A stretch of DNA of 64,000 nt, taken from the NCBI RefSeq assembly GCF_003289925.1, contig NZ_QLZQ01000001.1:806001-870000 (forward strand), written 5' to 3'. The translations under genes and the position numbers were made by a program. Positions within the stretch are counted from its first letter, which is position 1. The number at the start of each line of letters is the position of its first letter. Of this stretch, positions 18,233 to 25,302 are shown piece after piece. A model generated the notes under the pieces. It was given only the letters and a program-made list of their open reading frames with translations, did no database searches and was not told where the DNA came from. The stretch comes from Planococcus maitriensis (GTDB lineage Bacteria > Bacillota > Bacilli > Bacillales_A > Planococcaceae).

Positions 18233-18967
18233 GTGGCTACAGAAAACAAACCGGTTATCGGGATTACGGCTCGTGTAGAAGAGGACCAAATGTATTCTTT
18301 GGACCCTGTTTACGCAAAAGCCATCCTGCAGGCAGGCGGATTGCCTTTGATCGTCCCGATTGTGGACGAGGAAGATATTCCGCTTCTTTGCGAGCGATTG
18401 GATGGGTTGATCGTCACCGGAGGCGGGGATATCAACCCTAATATTTATGGGGAAGAGCCTCATGTCCGTTTAGGCGCCGTCTATCCGGGCAGTGATAAAT
18501 ACGAAGAAGAACTTATCTTGAATTTCCTGAAGTTGGATAAACCGTTTATCGGAATGTGCCGGGGCATGCAAATGTTCAACGTGGCATTCGGCGGAACCGT
18601 TTATCAGGATCTGGAATCCCAATACGAAGGAACGCTTTATCAGCACAAGCAAATGGCCATGCGGACACACCGTACGCATTCCGTAAAATTGGAAGAAGAC
18701 AGCTTGCTCTATGAAATCATGAAAGAAAAGGAATTCCATGTGAATTCCTTCCATCACCAAGGTGTCAAAGATGTTGCAGAAGGCTTGGAAGTGGCCGCCC
18801 GCGCGGCAGATGGGCTTGTAGAAGCATTGCAAAGCCCGAACCATCAATTTGCGATGGGCATCCAATGGCATCCTGAAGAATTCGCGCTGCAAGGCGATGA
18901 AGCTTCTTGCAATATCTTTTCATATTTCGTCAAAGAATGCCTGATCGACAAAAAACAGAACCAATAA
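18233..18967 (+). CDS. Class I glutamine amidotransferase-fold hydrolase (PuuD / gamma-glutamyl-GABA hydrolase family)
   Basis: A 244-residue member of the peptidase C26 group. The nucleophile elbow is GMCRGMQMFNVAFGG with the catalytic cysteine, and the His-Glu pair lies in GIQWHPEEF. An early GLIVTGGGDINPNIYGEEP is typical of gamma-glutamyl-GABA hydrolases (PuuD), which free GABA or other amines from gamma-glutamyl conjugates. No putrescine genes lie beside it, so the substrate is uncertain. GTG 18233 is taken as start, with a weak GGGGA upstream. A TTG at 18209 is the alternative. Confidence 0.82.
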   Translation: MATENKPVIGITARVEEDQMYSLDPVYAKAILQAGGLPLIVPIVDEEDIPLLCERLDGLIVTGGGDINPNIYGEEPHVRLGAVYPGSDKYEEELILNFLKLDKPFIGMCRGMQMFNVAFGGTVYQDLESQYEGTLYQHKQMAMRTHRTHSVKLEEDSLLYEIMKEKEFHVNSFHHQGVKDVAEGLEVAARAADGLVEALQSPNHQFAMGIQWHPEEFALQGDEASCNIFSYFVKECLIDKKQNQ

Positions 18968-18969
18968 GA

Positions 18970-18999
18970 AAAAACGCTGGGACTGCCCCGGCGTTTTTC
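18970..18999 (+). terminator. Rho-independent terminator
   Basis: AAAAACGC pairs with GCGTTTTT, with an inner GGG/CCC, just after the hydrolase gene. Confidence 0.75.
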
Positions 19000-19012
19000 T
19001 CATTCCACCATC

Positions 19013-19046
19013 AAAAACCCGCCCTTCCATTATGGAAGGGCGGGTT
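19013..19046 (-). terminator. Terminator of the pheromone cassette
   Basis: A 14-bp perfect stem (19016-19029 with 19033-19046) and a 3-nt loop. Read on the minus strand it is followed by a T-run, 19 bp after the stop of the repeat-peptide gene. Confidence 0.85.
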
Positions 19047-19064
19047 AAAAGTGCTATCCGTAAA

Positions 19065-19496
19065 TTATGCTTTCGGGTTGACGGACCAAGGCTCAGGAAT
19101 GCGAGCTTTCGCAGCGAACTGGTCTTCAACGGACCAAGGCTCAGGAATGCGAGCTTTCGCAGCGAACTGGTCTTCAACGGACCAAGGCTCAGGAATGCGA
19201 GCTTTCGCAGCGAACTGGTCTTCAACGGACCAAGGCTCAGGAATGCGAGCTTTCGCAGCGAACTGGTCTTCAATGGACCAAGGCTCAGGAATGCGAGCTT
19301 TCGCAGCGAACTGGTCTTCAACGGACCAAGGCTCAGGAATACGAGCTTTCGCAGCGAACTGGTCTTCAACGGACCAAGGCTCAGGAATGCGAGCTTTCGC
19401 AGCCAATTCTTCAGACGCTGATATACTATTAAAATTCGGTAAAGTACTAAGGGCAATAGCAGACATAAATAATATAGCAATACCTTTTTTCATCAT
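19065..19496 (-). CDS. Secreted precursor with seven tandem 16-residue repeats, predicted peptide pheromone precursor
   Basis: A 143-residue protein. The N-terminus has a signal peptide: basic MMKK, a hydrophobic core GIAILFMSAIALSTLP, and a likely cleavage near SISA/SEE. From residue 32 on it consists only of seven copies of a 16-residue unit, AAKARIPEPWSVEDQF. Copy 3 has I for V, and the last copy ends SVNPKA. Each copy holds a lysine followed by ARIPEPW, so a protease cutting after K could release a short ARIPEPW-type peptide; the exact ends are unknown. The ribosome site AGGAG overlaps the stop codon of the receptor gene upstream, and a strong terminator follows. The setting is that of Phr/NprX-like signals. 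A structural or antimicrobial repeat protein is the alternative. Confidence 0.85.
   Translation of the reverse strand: MMKKGIAILFMSAIALSTLPNFNSISASEELAAKARIPEPWSVEDQFAAKARIPEPWSVEDQFAAKARIPEPWSIEDQFAAKARIPEPWSVEDQFAAKARIPEPWSVEDQFAAKARIPEPWSVEDQFAAKARIPEPWSVNPKA
19068..19403 (-). repeat. Seven tandem copies of a 48-bp unit
   Basis: 336 bp in phase with the reading frame. The units are almost identical. Copy 2 has a silent change near 19341, copy 3 has one V-to-I change near 19274, and the last copy diverges only at its 3' end. Because 48 is divisible by three and the unit lacks stops in several frames, long false open frames run through it on both strands. Confidence 0.97.
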
Positions 19497-19505
19497 TATC
19501 CACTC

Positions 19506-20795
19506 CTATTTAATATTAAGAACCTCTTTGTAAGCGTCTTTCGATTTTTCGAAGGCTACAGCAGCCTCTTTATAACGTTCCTGCCTAAAATACATCTTAC
19601 CCAAATAACCCAAATAATATCCCAAATCATGATAACTATTTGAATTTGTGAAGCTGGTCATCAATTTGTCTAATATGATTTCTTCAAATTTCTCATCTTC
19701 TTCATTTAATAAGTAAGTTAGAGACACAAACTCCATATAAGCATCTTTGAAAACAGCATTTGAAGGGGAATCTATTCTCACTTCTTTAGCTTCTACTAAT
19801 CTTTGGCCAACTTCCATTATTTCTTTAGCTTTAGCTTTATTGCCTAGTTCTAAATGACATTTAATTAAAACACAATGAGCAGAAATACTATCGGCTATAT
19901 ACTCGTCAGGTATATATTTCAGCGAATTGTTCAAGTGCGGTATAGCCTCTTCGTATTGTTGATATATGAAGTTTGAATATCCTACATTGTATTCGGTAGT
20001 GAACTTTAAAATGTCGATATCTAATTTACTGCCTATAGTCAGAGCGTTTTTATAGTGCTCCATAGATAGCTTGTGATTCCCGAAATATTCGTGAGTGATC
20101 GCTATATTCAAATGGCACTCTACGATCCGTTTAGGAACAAACTCTTGCTGGTAAATTTTCAATGCCAAGTCTGAATACTTATAGGCTAGTTCATGTTCTT
20201 GGCAATAATTGCTTGATATACCGATAGAATAGTATAAATCCCCTATTTCAGCCGCTGAAATAGACTTCGGCGCAATCTTTTCAGCAATCAAGTAAGTTTT
20301 CAAAGCGTTTTCATAATCATTCAGGATGTAGTTATAGTTTCCGTTATATTTATGGAACAGGTAATACTGTTCTTGGTCCATGAATTCCTTGAACCGGTCC
20401 ATTTCTTTGATTTTCTTTTCTGCGCTTTCCAAATCGCCGGTAATGATGAAATAGCGGATTTGCTGGATGTCGAATTCAAGTTCGACGTCTTCGTCTGCGC
20501 GCAGGAGAGGGTGGTTGCAGATGTCTGCATAGTGTTCCATGATCTTGCCTTTGTTCTGTGGATGAAGCAGCGAATTCTTAAAGTTTTTCACTAGCACCTT
20601 GCCGATTGGGTTATCTTTGGCGGCTAGCGGGATTTCAAGTTTTTTGCACAATGCTTCCAATTCTTTAAGGGCAGGTTCTTTCAATCCTGCTTCAATCTTT
20701 TTCAGTTCCTTCGGAGAGAAAATGCCCGATGCAGTTTCTTCCATGCTGAAACGTTTTTTCAGCCGATGATATTTCAGTCGCATTCCAGTGTCCAT
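19506..20795 (-). CDS. HTH-TPR peptide-sensing regulator, RRNPP family (NprR/Rap-like)
   Basis: A 429-residue protein, near the 423 of NprR. Residues about 5-60 form an XRE-type helix-turn-helix (MRLKYHRLKKRFSMEETASG, then SPKELKKIEAG). The rest is a run of TPR-like helix pairs, for example DLYYSIGISSNYCQEHELAYKY, HLNIAITHEYFGNHKLSMEHY, YNVGYSNFIYQQYEEAIPHLN and a last YLGYLGKMYFRQERYKEAAVAF. RRNPP proteins bind a re-imported short peptide in the TPR groove and so switch DNA binding or phosphatase action. ATG 20795 is chosen because AAAGGAG lies 7 bp upstream. The stop overlaps the ribosome site of the repeat-peptide gene, its likely signal. The part from about 20400 down to 19506 is clearly more AT-rich than the HTH part. 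Confidence 0.88.
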   Translation of the reverse strand: MDTGMRLKYHRLKKRFSMEETASGIFSPKELKKIEAGLKEPALKELEALCKKLEIPLAAKDNPIGKVLVKNFKNSLLHPQNKGKIMEHYADICNHPLLRADEDVELEFDIQQIRYFIITGDLESAEKKIKEMDRFKEFMDQEQYYLFHKYNGNYNYILNDYENALKTYLIAEKIAPKSISAAEIGDLYYSIGISSNYCQEHELAYKYSDLALKIYQQEFVPKRIVECHLNIAITHEYFGNHKLSMEHYKNALTIGSKLDIDILKFTTEYNVGYSNFIYQQYEEAIPHLNNSLKYIPDEYIADSISAHCVLIKCHLELGNKAKAKEIMEVGQRLVEAKEVRIDSPSNAVFKDAYMEFVSLTYLLNEEDEKFEEIILDKLMTSFTNSNSYHDLGYYLGYLGKMYFRQERYKEAAVAFEKSKDAYKEVLNIK

Positions 20796-20859
20796 GTCCG
20801 CTCTCCTTTCCGTTTGCATGGGCAGTACTTCAATCATCCATGTAGGAGAGTTTTCCTCC

Positions 20860-20884
20860 GCTTGGCCAGGCGGCCCTGGCAAGC
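20860..20884 (-). other. Leader hairpin in the receptor mRNA
   Basis: On the minus strand GCTTG-CCAGG pairs with CCTGG-C-CAAGC around a 4-nt loop, with one bulge. It is GC-rich in an otherwise AT-rich leader and has no T-run. Confidence 0.4.
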
Positions 20885-20953
20885 GTATATCCGAGAGATT
20901 GTTAAGTACGATAATTACCGCCTCCACATCCACATTTTACTTTAATTACATAT

Positions 20954-20982
20954 ATTAAATCTATGATAGCATCAATTTTCAA
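20954..20982 (-). promoter_or_regulatory. Predicted SigA promoter of the receptor-pheromone operon
   Basis: On the minus strand TTGAAA (20982-20977), a 17-bp spacer and TTTAAT (20959-20954). The two palindromes at 20998-21007 and 21044-21061 lie just upstream and could be sites for the receptor itself. Confidence 0.55.
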
Positions 20983-21043
20983 AATAAACTGCTTTTTTAT
21001 AGCTATAACTCTTGTTTTGAGAAAAAAGGTAAAAAGTGCCTAA

Positions 21044-21061
21044 TGGCTAAAATTATAGCCA
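21044..21061. promoter_or_regulatory. Operator-like inverted repeat TGGCTA-N6-TAGCCA
   Basis: A symmetric 18-bp dyad between the divergent receptor and stress genes. The size suits a dimeric HTH protein. No binding protein can be assigned. Confidence 0.35.
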
Positions 21062-21123
21062 AATCATTACAGTAATTGGACTTACTACTAGTCCTTTTGT
21101 TCTACCGCAATAATTTCATGAAA

Positions 21124-21150
21124 GTTTAGATAAAGTGCCTTGAAGGGTAA
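21124..21150 (+). promoter_or_regulatory. SigB-like promoter of the first YflT-domain gene
   Basis: GTTTAG (21124-21129), a 15-bp spacer and GGGTAA (21145-21150). Confidence 0.65.
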
Positions 21151-21196
21151 GGAAGAATAATGCATCAGCCAATTCAATAAAACGGGGGTATTTATC

Positions 21197-21790
21197 ATGA
21201 ATTCATCAAATAAAAAGGTACTAGGAATTGTTTATTCGCAGGAAGACCTTGACCGTAAATTGCGCCAATTCAATGAACAGGGATATTCCGCCAATGTAAT
21301 CCATGCGGTGGCTGAACAGCCGGATCATTTGGAAGGCCGCCAACTGGAAGTGGAGCAAGCGGGATCGCTCGGGGATAAGATGAAAAGCTTCGTGACGGGT
21401 AAAAGTGCCGTCAAGGAATCCATTGATTCGCTCGGCTTGTCTGAAGAGGAGTCCAAGCGTTATACGGAAGACGTGGCTAAAGGCGGTATTTTATTATATG
21501 TAGAAAATGAACGGAAAGGGATCATCGATGCGCTGGAACAATCGGAAGGGGCGCCCGGGCAGGAACCGACAGATGCGGAACGCCAGCAATTCATCCAATC
21601 TGTCGATAATAATTACGACGAACAGGAAGACCGTTTTGCCCGCGGGGAGACTTTCCTCCAGGATCCGACATTAGTGAAAGACGAGCGCCACGTTTCGTTT
21701 ACGACACAGGAAAAACCGGAAGTCGAAAAAGCCAGAGGCGGAACGAGCAAGACCGAAGCACAAAGCAAAACCAATAAAAAATACAGATGA
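21197..21790 (+). CDS. General stress protein, YflT (17M-like) domain
   Basis: A 197-residue cytoplasmic protein. Residues 8 to about 105 form a YflT-type domain (GIVYSQEDLDRKLRQFNEQGY at the start, GGILLYVENE at the end), found in the SigB-controlled general stress proteins of Bacillus. The remaining half is polar and charged with no fold I recognise. A SigB-like promoter lies about 45 bp upstream. The biochemical role of the family is unknown. A paralogue follows 160 bp downstream with its own matching promoter. Confidence 0.82.
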   Translation: MNSSNKKVLGIVYSQEDLDRKLRQFNEQGYSANVIHAVAEQPDHLEGRQLEVEQAGSLGDKMKSFVTGKSAVKESIDSLGLSEEESKRYTEDVAKGGILLYVENERKGIIDALEQSEGAPGQEPTDAERQQFIQSVDNNYDEQEDRFARGETFLQDPTLVKDERHVSFTTQEKPEVEKARGGTSKTEAQSKTNKKYR

Positions 21791-21798
21791 GGCCCCAG

Positions 21799-21824
21799 CC
21801 CCGATCGTTTATGGATCGGGGTTT
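21799..21824 (+). terminator. Hairpin terminator
   Basis: CCCCGATC pairs with GATCGGGG, followed by a short T-tract. Confidence 0.65.
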
Positions 21825-21884
21825 CATCATGCCTAAAGTCCATCTGTGCGGAAGCCTAAAATGATTATGTAGAAGAAACGAAAT

Positions 21885-21911
21885 GTTTTAGTACCGATAA
21901 AGTGCGGGTAA
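21885..21911 (+). promoter_or_regulatory. SigB-like promoter of the second YflT-domain gene
   Basis: GTTTTA (21885-21890), a 15-bp spacer and GGGTAA (21906-21911), the same spacing as the site at 21124. Confidence 0.6.
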
Positions 21912-21949
21912 ACAGAAAGCAAGACAAGTTAAATCAGGAGGTTTTATGA

Positions 21950-22894
21950 ATGGCACAGACAAACCGTCAATTTGAAATCGTTTATTCACAGGATGAAATG
22001 GAACGGGCTTTGGAGTCGCTTATTTCAAAAGGCTATCGGAACGAAGATATCCACGTACTCGCAAATGATAAAAATTTAGTGAACGAAGCCCATGACCGCT
22101 ATGGGGTGGATTCGAACAAAGCCAATTCTTTCGGCAACCGCATCAAAACCCTATTGACTGGAGAAGATAAAGCGCGCTCTAAACTGGATGAATTCGGAGT
22201 CGATCGCGACACAGCAGACCATTATGAGCGCGAAATCGAACGCGGCGCTGTCCTTTTGTATACGGATGGTGCACCAGGCGGGAATGCAGAAAGCGAACAT
22301 TTCTCTTCCCATTCTGACGACAACAACCCAATGGATATGGATGCTGGAGGACGCAATACGGCATTTGCGCCATTTGGCCGCGATGTCGAAAGGGATGGCA
22401 GGATGCATGATGATGAAAAGCTCATCGACAAAGACATCCAAAAGCATGAAGGGCGCCACGATACGGGCGTTGACGGGATCTATACCACCGATGCCACACG
22501 TGAGCAGACGAACAAATCCCAGTTGCACAGCAAGTCCCAGGATTCACGTTTGAAAGGCGCTGAAATTCACCCGACCAGCGACCGTGCCAAGCCATCGGAG
22601 GCGGAGAAACCATCCGAAAAACGGATGGAACACGAACCGAAACTTGGAGACCGGGACGGTGAAAAGGAACTGAACCGGGAAGATGGCGTAAACCGCCGGC
22701 AAGATGAACCTTCCCCGGGAGTCGACCCTAACCTAGGGCCAGCACCGTTCGGGCGCGATTCGGAAGAAGAACGTCTGGCTGAAGCTGAACGCCACGACGA
22801 TTTCGAATCACCGAAGAACCCTAGGGACGTCGATAATTTCCATAAAGATGTGGAGAAAAAGACCGGTACGCCACCGACGCCGCGTCTATTCTAA
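21950..22894 (+). CDS. General stress protein, YflT domain with long hydrophilic tail
   Basis: A 314-residue protein, paralogous to the preceding gene product over the first 105 residues (FEIVYSQDEMERALESLISKGY ... RGAVLLYTDG). The remaining 200 residues are very polar, rich in D, E, K, R and H, and probably disordered. They contain the motif APFGRD twice (near residues 140 and 265). AGGAGG lies before the ATG, and the SigB-like promoter is 40 bp upstream. Low-complexity charged tails of this kind occur in desiccation and stress proteins, but a function is not established. Confidence 0.78.
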   Translation: MAQTNRQFEIVYSQDEMERALESLISKGYRNEDIHVLANDKNLVNEAHDRYGVDSNKANSFGNRIKTLLTGEDKARSKLDEFGVDRDTADHYEREIERGAVLLYTDGAPGGNAESEHFSSHSDDNNPMDMDAGGRNTAFAPFGRDVERDGRMHDDEKLIDKDIQKHEGRHDTGVDGIYTTDATREQTNKSQLHSKSQDSRLKGAEIHPTSDRAKPSEAEKPSEKRMEHEPKLGDRDGEKELNREDGVNRRQDEPSPGVDPNLGPAPFGRDSEEERLAEAERHDDFESPKNPRDVDNFHKDVEKKTGTPPTPRLF

Positions 22895-22896
22895 TA

Positions 22897-22939
22897 AGAA
22901 AAAGGCCAGGGAAATGGTATCATTTCCCCGGCCTTTTTT
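22897..22939. terminator. Bidirectional terminator
   Basis: AAGGCC-A-GGGAAATG pairs with CATTTCCC-C-GGCCTT with flanking A- and T-runs, between converging genes. Confidence 0.85.
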
Positions 22940-22947
22940 GTCTGCAT

Positions 22948-24270
22948 TTATCGTTTATGTGTGCTGCGCGCGATGACGATGCCTGCAAGCGTTCCGACGA
23001 TTGCAGGGACAAGCCAGCCGATTCCTTGTTCATAGAGCGGCAAGTAAGAGAAGAGCTGCGTGGCTGCATTGAATTCGAACCCTGAACTCTTAAGTGCATC
23101 AAAGACGCTTACGATGCCCGTAAGCACAAGCGGGATGATATAGACGTAAGACCTTTGATAAAAGGAATGATCGAAAAACGATAGGACGACAAGCACGATC
23201 GCGAGCGGATAGATGGCCAATAACACCGGCAAGGAAATAGCGATCAATTGGGTCAATCCGACATTGGCAATGATGGTTGAGAATCCTGCAAAAACGAAGA
23301 CATAAGCTACATACGGCAATTGCGGGAAGATTTTATTGAAGAATTGGGAGGTCGCTGACACTAGCCCGATGGAAGTCGTCAGGCAAGCGAAAGTGATTGC
23401 CGCAGCCAAAATGATCCCGCCGATTTCGCCGTACAGCACGCGTGAAGCCAGCGCGATCACTTCTCCGCCGTTTTCCTGCATTCCGATGGCTTCCACGCTG
23501 GTCGCGCCGATATAGCTTAAGGAAATATAGACCAGCGACAAACCGGCTGCCGCGATGAACCCGGCATAAGCGGTCGTTTTCAGGATGGTGTTCTTGTCTT
23601 CGACTCCTTTAGAGCGGATGGACTGGATGATGACAATTCCGAATACGAGGGCGGCAATCGCGTCCATCGTCAAATACCCCTGGAGGAAGCTCTCGAAAAA
23701 GGCTTCCGTATCATAATTCCCAACAGCTTCACCCATCGGGCCCATGGGCGTCAAGAAGCTTTTGACAGCCAAAAAACCGATGACGATGATGAGAATCGGC
23801 GTCAGGATTTTACCGATGCGATCCACAAGCTTGGTAGGGTTCAAGGCGAACAGCACCGTGATGGTGAAGAAAATGATGGTGAACAGGAACAAGGACCAGA
23901 ATGATGACGCCATTTCAGCGGACAGAAATGGCGCAGTGCCGATTTCGAACGCGACAGTGGCTGTCCGGGGGATCCCGAAAAACGGCCCGATCGCCAAATA
24001 GACGATCATCGTGAAGACGATGCCGAAGACCGGATGGACCCGGCCGGCGATCGATTGCAAGTCACCGCCGGCTTTTGCGATAGCGAGTATGCCCAAAAGC
24101 GGCAAGCCGACGCCGGTCAGCAGAAAGCCGATGATGGCAGGAAGCAGTTGTTCCCCGGCCAATTGGCCGAGATAGGGAGGGAAGATTAGATTTCCGGCCC
24201 CGAGGAACAGCGCGAAAAGCATAAGCCCAATGGTCAAGGTTTCAGAGTTTGTAAGCGTTTTCTTATTCAT
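22948..24270 (-). CDS. brnQ: Branched-chain amino acid transporter, BrnQ (LIVCS family)
   Basis: A 440-residue protein with about twelve transmembrane segments. The start region (TIGLMLFALFLGAGNLIFPPYLG) is the hallmark of the LIVCS family of sodium- or proton-coupled leucine, isoleucine and valine importers, and the SFLQGYLTMDAIAALVFG segment also fits. AAAGGAG precedes the ATG. It converges on the stress gene and stands alone. AzlCD, a branched-chain amino acid exporter, lies at 50 kb in the same window. Confidence 0.93.
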   Translation of the reverse strand: MNKKTLTNSETLTIGLMLFALFLGAGNLIFPPYLGQLAGEQLLPAIIGFLLTGVGLPLLGILAIAKAGGDLQSIAGRVHPVFGIVFTMIVYLAIGPFFGIPRTATVAFEIGTAPFLSAEMASSFWSLFLFTIIFFTITVLFALNPTKLVDRIGKILTPILIIVIGFLAVKSFLTPMGPMGEAVGNYDTEAFFESFLQGYLTMDAIAALVFGIVIIQSIRSKGVEDKNTILKTTAYAGFIAAAGLSLVYISLSYIGATSVEAIGMQENGGEVIALASRVLYGEIGGIILAAAITFACLTTSIGLVSATSQFFNKIFPQLPYVAYVFVFAGFSTIIANVGLTQLIAISLPVLLAIYPLAIVLVVLSFFDHSFYQRSYVYIIPLVLTGIVSVFDALKSSGFEFNAATQLFSYLPLYEQGIGWLVPAIVGTLAGIVIARSTHKR

Positions 24271-24357
24271 AGGAGTTCTCCTTTTAAATTAAACATAGTC
24301 GCACAAGGACTTATTATAACTGAATTCACGCAGTTATGAAAATTAAAATTTGGAAAT

Positions 24358-24385
24358 AAAAAACCCGGCACTTATGCCGGGTTTC
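24358..24385 (-). terminator. Terminator of the csbD-like gene
   Basis: AAACCCGGCA and TGCCGGGTTT form a 10-bp stem; on the minus strand a T-run follows. Confidence 0.85.
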
Positions 24386-24391
24386 ATGAGC

Positions 24392-24583
24392 TTATTTATC
24401 CTTATTGAGACCTTCTTTGAACTTGCCGACCGTATCTTGCACCTTGCCTTTGGTTTTGTCGGCCTTGCCTTCAGCTTGCATGTCCGGGTCATCGGTCGCA
24501 TTGCCGACCTGGTCCTTCAATTCGCCCTTGCCTTTGCTGACGGCACCTTTCAGTTTGTCTGAGAATCCTTCTTTATCAGCCAT
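24392..24583 (-). CDS. csbD: CsbD family general stress protein
   Basis: A 63-residue hydrophilic protein with the CsbD signature (KLKGAVSKGKGELKDQVG and a second KGKVQDTVGKFKEG). CsbD is a SigB-dependent small stress protein of unknown mechanism. GGAGG precedes the ATG, and a SigB-like promoter lies about 35 bp upstream. Confidence 0.9.
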   Translation of the reverse strand: MADKEGFSDKLKGAVSKGKGELKDQVGNATDDPDMQAEGKADKTKGKVQDTVGKFKEGLNKDK

Positions 24584-24618
24584 TTGAATGCCTCCTTTTG
24601 AATATCCTTATTGTTTGT

Positions 24619-24643
24619 ATAGCCTTTTTGGAAGGGGATAAAC
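24619..24643 (-). promoter_or_regulatory. SigB-like promoter of csbD
   Basis: On the minus strand GTTTAT (24643-24638), a 13-bp spacer and GGCTAT (24624-24619). Confidence 0.55.
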
Positions 24644-24656
24644 CTTTAATGGAATT

Positions 24657-24690
24657 GAAAAAAGCTTCCCAGCGCAGCGTAGGGAAGCCT
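24657..24690 (-). terminator. Terminator of the LRV-like gene
   Basis: GCTTCCC (24664-24670) pairs with GGGAAGC (24682-24688), and a T-run follows on the minus strand. Confidence 0.75.
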
Positions 24691-24694
24691 CAAT

Positions 24695-24985
24695 TTATGA
24701 GTTGAGGGGTTGTTCATCGAGTGTTTCTTTTGCCTTTTCCTGTACGGAGATGCATAAATCCTGTTCTGCCAAGCGTTTCAATGTGGTCAAAGGGGTTGCT
24801 GCATTGGCAGCGACGCCTTTGCGGACTTCGGGATGTTGGTCGAGTGACAAGTCCACGAGAAGCCCTTCGCAATTGATCGATTGTGCGAGCTCAGCCCGTT
24901 TATAATAATCCATTTTCAATACAGCTGCTTCATCAGAAGGAGACCATTCTTTCTTGAATGCATAAAATAGAAGATTGCTGTCCAT
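24695..24985 (-). CDS. Small leucine-rich-repeat-variant (LRV) protein
   Basis: A 96-residue protein. Its C-terminal part matches the LRV repeat pattern (LSLDQHPEVRKGVAANAATP, then TLKRLAEQD), a helical repeat known from some iron-sulfur and HEAT-like proteins. The preceding segment (YYKRAELAQSINC) may be a degenerate repeat. ATG 24985 is chosen because GGGAG lies 8 bp upstream; a GTG at 24994 opens the frame. It stands alone and its function is unknown. Confidence 0.65.
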   Translation of the reverse strand: MDSNLLFYAFKKEWSPSDEAAVLKMDYYKRAELAQSINCEGLLVDLSLDQHPEVRKGVAANAATPLTTLKRLAEQDLCISVQEKAKETLDEQPLNS

Positions 24986-24994
24986 ATTCCGCAC

Positions 24995-25302
24995 TCCCGC
25001 TCAAATTAGTATGATATTCGTGACCTATGTGTTTATTATAGCATAATATGGATATAATACTATAAAAGTGCCTATTAATTCTGAAAATTAACAAAAGAAT
25101 TTATTGCCCATGCTAAAAGTTTCACGGAGATCATTATTTTTCCGGAAAGCTGGAAAGCCGGAAACTTTTTTCCATGAAGGCCGTCTATTACTTATAGGGA
25201 AGATAATGGAACGGCACATAATATCACTTCCCTTTTCTACCGACCATGCTATAATAATGATGGATATGTATGCAAAATGAGAGTTTTTTAAGGAGGAAGG
25301 AC
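24995..25302. other. Intergenic region upstream of tagO
   Basis: An AT-rich stretch with several TATAAT-like boxes (25040-25075) is followed by a TTTCCGG...CCGGAAA hairpin with a T-run (about 25138-25171) and a second TATAAT near 25252 that probably serves tagO. The first part could encode a short untranslated transcript ending at the hairpin; I see no open frame that I can support. Confidence 0.4.

Larger units (their letters stand above)
20796..21196. other. Regulatory intergenic region between the pheromone cassette and a stress gene
   Basis: It holds the receptor promoter (20954-20982) with a leader of about 150 nt, a leader hairpin (20860-20884), the palindrome TATAGCTATA (20998-21007), a TGGCTA-N6-TAGCCA dyad (21044-21061) and the SigB-like promoter of the next plus-strand gene (21124-21150). 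The receptor frame stays open upstream of ATG 20795 to 20933, but without protein-like sequence or a ribosome site. Confidence 0.6.

Noticed and set aside
19068..19403. CRISPR-like array
   Set aside because: The units abut with no unique spacers and encode a continuous protein repeat, and there are no cas genes nearby.
18907..19533. Long open frames across the 48-bp repeats on the plus strand and in a second minus frame (18920-19480)
   Set aside because: They arise because the unit length is a multiple of three and lacks stops in those frames. They have no ribosome site or signal peptide; only the 19065-19496 frame does.
20796..20933. N-terminal extension of the receptor gene by 46 codons
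   Set aside because: The strong AAAGGAG at 7 bp from ATG 20795 and the start of the HTH there make the short form much more likely; the extra stretch covers the leader hairpin.
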